From Escarpia spicata (Eukaryota; Annelida; Polychaeta; Sabellida; Siboglinidae): a DNA stretch of 64,000 nucleotides. Positions 56,601-64,000 of the stretch are shown here, piece after piece. How positions within the stretch are numbered: the stretch's first letter is position 1; the number at the start of each line of letters is the position of its first letter. The stretch covers positions 1,206,201-1,270,200 of the forward strand of contig CAXEFP010000001.1 in assembly GCA_963995525.1 (NCBI GenBank). The letters run 5' to 3'. A program made the translations under genes and the position numbers. The notes under the pieces were generated by a model. It was not told where the DNA came from. It saw only the letters and a program-made list of their open reading frames with translations, and searched no databases.

Positions 56601-59440
56601 CTACTATACTATTATACTACTATACACCAACATAGCATTGCTCCTCCATACTGCACTCTCCAACTCCAACATAACATGGTTCCTCCATCCTACACTCTCC
56701 AACTCCAACACAGCATGACTCCTCCATCCCACACTCTCCAACTTCAACATAACATGGCTTATCCTTCCTACACTCTCCAACTCCAACATAGCATGGCTCC
56801 TCCAACCTACACTTTCCAAATCCAACATAACATGGCTCCTCCATCCTACACTACTATACTACTATCCTACTATACTACTATCCTACTATACTACTATCCT
56901 ACTATACTACTATACTACTATACTACTGTACTACTCTACTACTATACTACTATACTACTATACTACTATACACCAACATAGCATTGCTCCTCCATACTGC
57001 ACTCTCCAACTCCAACATAACATGGCTCCTCCATCCTACACACTCTAACTCCAACATAACATGGCTCCTCCATCCTACTATACTACTATGCTACTATACT
57101 ATTATACTACTATACTACTATACTACTATGCTACTATACTACTATGCTACTACTATCCTACTACTATACTACTACTATACTACTATAATACTACTACTAA
57201 TATACTACTACTATACTAACATCCTACACTCTCCAACTCCAACACAGCATGACTCCTCCATCCCACACTCTCCAACTTCAACATAACATGGCTTCTCCAT
57301 CCTACACTCTCCAACTCCAACATAGCATTGCTCCTCCATACTGCACTCTCCAACTCCAAAATAACATGGCTCCTCCATCCTACACTCTCCAACTCCAACA
57401 TAACATGGTTCCTCCATCCTACACTCTCCAACTCCAACACAGCATGACTCCTCCATCCCACACTCTCCAACTTCAACATAACATGGCGTATCCTTCCTAC
57501 ACTCTCCAACTCCAAAATAGCATGGCTCCTCCAACCTACACTTTCCAAATCCAACATAACATGGCTCCTCCATCCTACACTACTATACTACTATCCTACT
57601 ATACTACTATACTACTATCATACTATACTAATATCCTACTATACTACTATACTACTATACTACTATCCTACTATCCTACTATACTACTATACTACTATAC
57701 TACTATCCTACTATGCTACTATCCTACTATACTACTATCCTACTATACTACTATCATACTATACTACTATCCTACTATACTACTATCCTACTATACTACT
57801 ATCCTACTATACTACTATCCTACTATACTACTATCCTACTATACTACTATCCTACTATACTACTATACTACTATCCTACTATACTACTATCATACTATAC
57901 TACTATCCTACTATACTACTATCCTACTATCCTACTATACTACTCTCCTACTATACTACTATCCTACTATACTACTATACTACTATACTACTATACTACT
58001 ATACACCAACATAGCATTGCTCCTCCATACTGCACTCTCCAACTCCAACATAACATGGCTCCTCCATCCTACTATACTACTATGCTACTATACTATTATA
58101 CTACTATACTACTATACTACTATACACCAACATAGCATTGCTCCTCCATACTGCACTCTCCAACTCCAACATAACATGGCTCCTCCATCCTACACACTCC
58201 AACTCCAACATAACATGGCTCCTCCATCCTACTATACTACTATGCTACTATACTATTATACTACTATACTATTATACTACTATACTACTATACTACTATA
58301 CTACTATACTACTATACTACTATACTACTATACACCAACATAGCATTGCTCCTCCATACTGCACTCTCCAACTCCAACATAACATGGCTCCTCCATCCTA
58401 CACACTCCAACTCCAACATAACATGGCTCCTCCATCCTACTATACTACTATGCTACTATACTATTATATTACTATACTACTATACTACTATAATACTATA
58501 ATACTATATTACTATGCTACTATACTACTATGCTACTACTATACTACTACTATACTACTATAATACTACAACACTAATATACTACTACTATACTAAAATC
58601 CTACACTCTCCAACTCCAACACAGCATGACTCCTCCATCCCACACTCTCCAACTTCAACATAACATGGCTTCTCCATCCTACACTCTCCAACTCCAACAT
58701 AGCATGGCTCCTCCATACTGCACTCTCCAACTCCAAAATAACATGGCTCCTCCATCCTACACTACTATACTACTATCCTACTATACTACTATCCTACTAT
58801 CCTACTATACTACTATCCTACTATACTACTATCCTACTATACTACTATACTACTGTACTACTATACTACTATACTGCTATACTACTATACTATTATACTA
58901 CTATACACCAACATAGCATTGCTCCTCCATACTGCACTCTCCAACTCCAACATAACATGGTTCCTCCATCCTACACTCTCCAACTCCAACACAGCATGAC
59001 TCCTCCATCCCACACTCTCCAACTTCAACATAACATGGCTTATCCTTCCTACACTCTCCAACTCCAACATAGCATGGCTCCTCCAACCTACACTTTCCAA
59101 ATCCAACATAACATGGCTCCTCCATCCTACACTACTATACTACTATCCTACTATACTACTATACTACTATCATACTATACTACTATCCTACTATACTACT
59201 ATACTACTATACTACTATACTACTATCCTATTATACTACTATACTACTATACTACTATCCTACTATGCTACTATCCTACTATCCTACTATACTACTATGC
59301 TACTATACTACTATCCTACTATACTACTGTCCTACTATACTACTATCCTACTATACTACTATCCTACTATACTACTATCCTACTATACTACTATACTACT
59401 ATCCTACTATACTACTATCCTACTATACTACTATCCTAAT
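53697..59440 (+). repeat. Copy C, resumed order
   Basis: 407-bp tract with CTACTAAAC; S 54104-54210 (AACAAGG), 54272-54378, 54472-54578; split-L9 54747-54912 plus 55064-55290; S 55690-55796, 55874-55980, 56050-56156; split-L9 56325-56490 plus 56626-56852; S 56972-57078 (CACTCTAACTCC); L9 57221-57581; S 58005-58072 (68 bp), 58126-58232, 58334-58440; split-L9 58598-58763 plus 58907-59133; 8-mer tract. Confidence 0.93.
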
Positions 59441-61104
59441 ATACTACTATCCTACTATACTACTATCCTACTATACTACTATCCTACTATACTACTATCC
59501 TACTATACTACTATACTACTATACTACTATACACCAACATAGCATTGCTCCTCCATACTGCACTCTCCAACTCCAACATAACATGGCTCCTCCATCCTAC
59601 ACACTCCAACTCCAACATAACAAGGCTCCTCCATCCTACTATACTACTATGCTACTATACTATTATACTACTATACTACTATACTACTATACTACTATAC
59701 TACTATACACCAACATAGCATTGCTCCTCCATACTGCACTCTCCAACTCCAACATAACATGGCTCCTCCATCCTACACACTCCAACTCCAACATAACATG
59801 GCTCCTCCATCCTACTATACTACTATGCTACTATACTATTATACTACTATACTACTATACTACTATACTACTATACTACTATACTACTATACTACTATAC
59901 TACTATACACCAACATAGCATTGCTCCTCCATACTGCACTCTCCAACTCCAACATAACATGGCTCCTCCATCCTACTATACTACTATGCTACTATACTAT
60001 TATATTACTATACAACTATACTACTATAATACTATAATACTATATTACTATGCTACTATACTACTATGCTACTACTATCCTACTACTATACTACTACTAT
60101 ACTACTATAATACTACTACACTAATATACTACTACTATACTAAAATCCTACATTCTCCAACTCCAACACAGCATGACTCCTCCATCCCACACTCTCCAAC
60201 TTCAACATAACATGGCTTCTCCATCCTACACTCTCCAACTCCAACATAGCATGGCTCCTCCATACTGCACTCTCCAACTCCAAAATAACATGGCTCCTCC
60301 ATCCTACACTACTATACTACTATCCTACTATACTACTATCCTACTATCCTACTATACTACTATCCTACTATACTACTATCCTACTATACTACTATACTAC
60401 TATACTACTGTACTACTATACTACTATACTGCTATACTACTATATTATTATACTACTATACACCAACATAGCATTGCTCCTCCATACTGCACTCTCCAAC
60501 TCCAACATAACATGGTTCCTCCATCCTACACTCTCCAACTCCAACACAGCATGACTCCTCCATCCCACACTCTCCAACTTCAACATAACATGGCTTATCC
60601 TTCCTACACTCTCCAACTCCAACATAACATGGCTCCTCCATCCTACACTACTATACTACTATCCTACTATACTACTATACTACTATCATACTATACTACT
60701 ATCCTACTATACTACTATACTACTATACTACTATACTACTATACTACTATCCTACTATACTACTATACTACTATACTACTATCCTACTATGCTACTATCC
60801 TACTATCCTACTATACTACTATCCTACTATACTACTATCCTACTATTCTACTATCCTACTATACTACTATCCTACTATACTACTATCCTACTATCCTACT
60901 ATCCTACTATACTACTATCCTACTATACTACTATACTACTATCCTACTATACTACTATCATACTATACTACAATCCTAATATACTACTATCCTACTATAC
61001 TACTATCCTACTATACTACTATCCTACTATACTACTATCCTACTATACTACTATACTACTATACTACTATACTACTATACTACTATACTACTATACTACT
61101 ATAC
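59441..61104 (+). repeat. Extra triple-S submodule after copy C
   Basis: Within the 8-mer tract 59134-59532 the sequence moves from an end-of-copy-A-like order to one like 30950-31058. Then S 59533-59639 (AACAAGG), 59709-59815, 59909-59976 (68 bp); split-L9 with u1-u4 60145-60310 (CTACATTCTCC) and a shortened right half 60462-60649 (188 bp; u8 and u9 replaced by one consensus unit); 455-bp tract. Confidence 0.9.
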
Positions 61105-62624
61105 ACCAACATAGCATTGCTCCTCCATACTGCACTCTCCAACTCCAACATAACATGGCTCCTCCATCCTACACACTCCAACTCCAACATAACAAGGCTC
61201 CTCCATACTATGCTACTATACTATTATACTACTATACTACTATACTACTATACTACTATACTACTATACTACTATACACCAACATAGCATTGCTCCTCCA
61301 TACTGCACTCTCCAACTCCAACATAACATGGCTCCTCCATCCTACACACTCCAACTCCAACATAACATGGCTCCTCCATCCTACTATACTACTATGCTAC
61401 TATACTATTATACTACTATACTACTATACTACTATACTACTATACTACTATACTACTATACTACTATACACCAACATAGCATTGCTCCTCCATACTGCAC
61501 TCTCCAACTCCAACATAACATGGCTCCTCCATCCTACACACTCCAACTCCAACATAACATGGCGCCTCCATCCTACTATACTACTATGCTACTATACTAT
61601 TATATTACTATACTACTATACTACTATAATACTATAATACTATATTACTATGCTACTATACTACTATGCTACTACTATCCTACTACTATACTACTACTAT
61701 ACTACTACACTAATATACTACTACTATACTAAAATCCTACACTCTCCAACTCCAACACAGCATGACTCCTCCATCCCACACTCTCCAACTTCAACATAAC
61801 ATGGCTTCTCCATCCTACACTCTCCAACTCCAACATAGCATGGCTCCTCCATACTGCACTCTCCAACTCCAAAATAACATGGCTCCTCCATCCTACACTA
61901 CTATACTACTATCCTACTATCCTACTATACTACTATCCTACTATACTACTATCCTACTATACTACTATACTACTATACTACTGTACTACTATACTACTAT
62001 ACTGCTATACTACTATACTATTATACTACTATACACCAACATAGCATTGCTCCTCCATACTGCACTCTCCAACTCCAACATAACATGGTTCCTCCATCCT
62101 ACACTCTCCAACTCCAACACAGCATGACTCCTCCATCCCACACTCTCCAACTTCAACATAACATGGCTTATCCTTCCTACACTCTCCAACTCCAACATAG
62201 CATGGCTCCTCCAACCTACACTTTCCAAATCCAACATAACATGGCTCCTCCATCCTACACTACTATACTACTATCCTACTATACTACTATCCTACTATAC
62301 TACTATCCTACTATACTACTATACTACTATACTACTGTACTACTATACTACTATATTACTATACTACTATACTACTATACACCAACATAGCATTGTTCCT
62401 CCATACTGCACTCTCCAACTCCAACATAACATGGCTCCTCCATCCTACACACTCCAACTCCAACATAACATGGCTCCTCCATCCTACTATACTACTATGC
62501 TACTATACTATTATACTACTATACTACTATAATACTATACTACTATGCTACTATACTACTATGCTACTACTATCCTACTACTATACTACTACTATACTAC
62601 TATAATACTACTACACTAATATAC
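61105..62624 (+). repeat. Last forward-oriented submodule before the strand switch
   Basis: S 61105-61206 (102 bp, AACAAGG, lacking 5 bp at its end), 61278-61384, 61470-61576 (GGCGCCTCC); linker; split-L9 61734-61899 plus 62035-62261; 119-bp tract; S 62381-62487 (GCATTGTTCC); linker cut off after CACTAATATAC at 62624. Confidence 0.93.
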
Positions 62625-62626
62625 AT
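62624..62626. other. Strand-switch (inversion) breakpoint
   Basis: Left of here the + strand carries the CTACTATA/CTCCAAC orientation; right of it, its reverse complement. The linker stops at ATATAC (62624), one A follows, and TTATGTTGGAGTTGG (inverted 39-bp unit) begins at 62626. There is no long palindrome, because the flanks are different repeat families. It could be a real inversion or an assembly join. Confidence 0.9.
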
Positions 62627-62791
62627 TATGTTGGAGTTGGAGAGTGTAGGATGGAGGAGCCATGTTATTTTGGAGTTGGAGAGTGCAGTATGGAGGAGCC
62701 ATGTTATGTTGGAGTTGGAGTGTGTAGGATGGAGGAGCCATGTTATGTTGGAGTTGGAGAGTGCAGTATGGAGGAGCAATGCTATGTTGGT
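62626..62791 (-). repeat. Inverted S-type block with extra unit
   Basis: On the - strand: 32-bp truncated GCATTG unit (ending at 62791), an S-type unit, a u3-like unit (CATACTGCACT), a u4-like unit (CCAAAATAAC) and 17 bp of a fifth unit cut by the breakpoint. 166 bp in total. Confidence 0.94.
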
Positions 62792-63134
62792 GTATAGTAG
62801 TATAGTAGTATAGTAGTATAGTAGGATAGTAGTATAGTAGGATAGTAGTATAGTAGGATAGTAGTATAGTATGATAGTAGTATAGTAGGATAGTAGTATA
62901 GTAGGATAGTAGTATAGTAGTATAGTAGGATAGTAGTATAGTAGGATAGTAGTATAGTAGGATAGTAGTATAGTAGGATAGTAGTATAGTAGGATAGTAG
63001 TATAGTAGGATATTAGTATAGTATGATAGTAGTATAGTATGATAGTAGGATAGTAGTATAGTAGTATAGTAGTATAGTAGTATAGTAGTATAGTAGTATA
63101 GTAGGATAGTAGGATAGTAGGATAGTAGTATAGT
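62792..63134 (-). repeat. Inverted 8-bp tract
   Basis: 343 bp of TATAGTAG/GATAGTAG units, the reverse complement of CTACTATA/CTACTATC, with a few ATGATAGTAG variants. Confidence 0.95.
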
Positions 63135-63489
63135 AGTGTAGGATGGAGGAGCCATGTTATGTTGGATTTGGAAAGTGTAGGTTGGAGGAGCCATGCTATG
63201 TTGGAGTTGGAGAGTGTAGGAAGGATACGCCATGTTATGTTGAAGTTGGAGAGAGTGGGATGGAGGAGTCATGCTGTGTTGGAGTTGGAGAGTGTAGGAT
63301 GGAGGAACCATGTTATGTTGGAGTTGGAGAGTGTAGGATGGAGGAGCCATGTTATTTTGGAGTTGGAGAGTGCAGTATGGAGGAGCCATGCTATGTTGGA
63401 GTTGGAGAGTGTAGGATGGAGAAGCCATGTTATGTTGAAGTTGGAGAGTGTGGGATGGAGGAGTCATGCTGTGTTGGAGAGTGTAGGAT
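63135..63489 (-). repeat. Inverted L9 array with a 33-bp first unit
   Basis: On the - strand: partial unit 63480-63489, then u1-u9 ending at 63135. u1 lacks six bases (33 instead of 39 bp, 63447-63479). u7 carries the GGCGTATCC allele, as in L9 arrays at 1759, 4136, 20230, 32518 and 57221. Confidence 0.95.
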
Positions 63490-63600
63490 GTTAGTATAGT
63501 AGTAGTATATTAGTGTAGTAGTATTATAGTAGTATAGTAGTAGTATAGTAGTAGGATAGTAGTAGCATAGTAGTATAGTAGCATAGTAGTATAGTAGCAT
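63490..63600 (-). repeat. Inverted linker
   Basis: Reverse complement of the 11-bp-step linker: TAGTATAGTAGTAGTATATTAGTG with TAGTAGCATAGTAG variants. On the - strand it directly precedes the L9 array, as expected. Confidence 0.92.
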
Positions 63601-64000
63601 AGTAGTATAGTAGTATAGTAGTATAGTAGGATAGTAGTATAGTAGTATAGTAGTATAGTAGGATAGTAGTATAGTAGGATAGTAGTATAGTAGGATAGTA
63701 GTATAGTAGGATAGTAGTATAGTAGGATAGTAGTATAGTAGGATAGTATGATAGTATGATAGTAGTATAGTATGATAGTAGTATAGTAGGATAGTAGTAT
63801 AGTAGGATAGTAGTATAATAGGATAGTAGTATAGTAGTATAGTAGGATAGTAGTATAGTAGGATAGTAGTATAGTAGTATAGTAGTATAGTAGGATAGTA
63901 GTATAGTAGGATAGTAGTATAGTAGTATAGTAGTATAGTAGTATAGTAGTATAGTAGTATAGTAGTATAGTAGTATAGTAGTATAGTAGTATAGTAGGAT
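63601..64000 (-). repeat. Inverted 8-bp tract to the window edge
   Basis: TATAGTAG/GATAGTAG units with some ATGATAG variants. No S block, linker or other sequence is reached before the end of the window. Confidence 0.95.

Larger units (their letters stand above)
45529..59440 (+). repeat. Higher-order repeat, copy C, expanded to about 14 kb
   Basis: Follows copy B block for block to 50200, then carries about 3.5 kb of extra material (50608 and 54104 are both equivalent to 29433 of copy A), then resumes the A/B order to about 59440. The right limit is approximate because it lies inside an 8-bp tract. Confidence 0.88.
1..64000. repeat. Composite satellite DNA filling the whole window (39-bp minisatellite interleaved with 8-bp microsatellite)
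   Basis: Every stretch I read belongs to the 39-bp family, the 8-bp CTACTATA/CTACTATC family, or the short 11-bp-step linker joining them. No unique-sequence island, protein domain, tRNA, rRNA or transposon end is visible. On the + strand up to 62624 guanine is rare: the 8-mer has none, and G occurs mainly in GCATGG and TGCACT of the 39-mer. CpG is almost absent. This is typical of eukaryotic satellite DNA; species and chromosomal location cannot be told from the sequence. Confidence 0.97.

Noticed and set aside
1..64000. Telomeric repeat, CENP-B box, tRNA, rRNA, transposon terminal repeats
   Set aside because: I looked for TTAGGG-like runs, CENP-B-box-like strings and long inverted ends and saw none; every segment is accounted for by the two satellite families and linker.
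62600..64000. Large hairpin palindrome across the strand switch
   Set aside because: The sequences on the two sides of 62625 are a linker and a 39-bp array, so the arms are not mirror images at the junction.

Overview
The window is 64 kb of non-coding composite satellite DNA with no recognisable gene, RNA gene or transposon. It looks eukaryotic (heterochromatic, subtelomeric, centromere-adjacent or a repeat-rich sex or B chromosome are all possible), because tandem repeats fill every base and nothing resembles bacterial gene layout. I cannot name the taxon from the sequence.

Two repeat families are interleaved. Family 1 is a 39-bp minisatellite (unit starts CTCCAACTCCAACA and ends CTCCATCCTACACT). 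It occurs mainly in these block types. L9 is nine ordered variant units u1-u9 (351 bp) preceded by 10 bp of a partial unit. Diagnostic variants: u1 and u6 GCATGACTCC; u2 CTTCAAC with GGCTTCTCC; u3 CATACTGCACT; u4 CCAAAATAAC; u5 CATGGTTCC; u7 GGCTTATCC or GGCGTATCC; u8 CTCCAACCTACACT; u9 TTCCAAATCC. S is a 107-bp block: a 32-bp truncated unit starting ACCAACATAGCATTG, one full unit and 36 bp of another. Split-L9 is u1-u4, then an 8-mer tract, then the truncated GCATTG unit and u5-u9. L13 is a 13-unit array. Family 2 is an 8-bp microsatellite, CTACTATA/CTACTATC, whose tracts separate the 39-bp blocks. A linker of roughly 90-175 bp with 11-bp steps (CTACTACTATA) and a CACTAATATACTACTACTAT motif precedes most L-type blocks.

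Layout. 1-24.3 kb: a basic module (linker, L9 or split-L9, 8-mer tract, S) of about 0.8-1.2 kb repeated with variations, overlain by a duplication of 0.24-3.8 kb at 16.2-19.8 kb and a direct duplication of 9.35-11.1 kb at 12.6-14.4 kb. 24.3-59.4 kb: a higher-order repeat of about 10.6 kb in three tandem copies, A (24331-34941), B (34942-45528) and C (45529 to about 59440; C carries about 3.5 kb of extra internal duplications). About 59.4-62.6 kb: a partial further run of the S-S-S-split-L9 submodule. At 62625 the satellite abruptly switches strand, and from there to the end it lies in inverted orientation.

Nothing here acts as a gene system. The interest lies in the amplification grammar: module lengths change almost only in steps of 8 or 39 bp, junctions are fixed, and several blocks are the expected products of unequal exchange. 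All long open reading frames are consequences of unit lengths free of stop codons.
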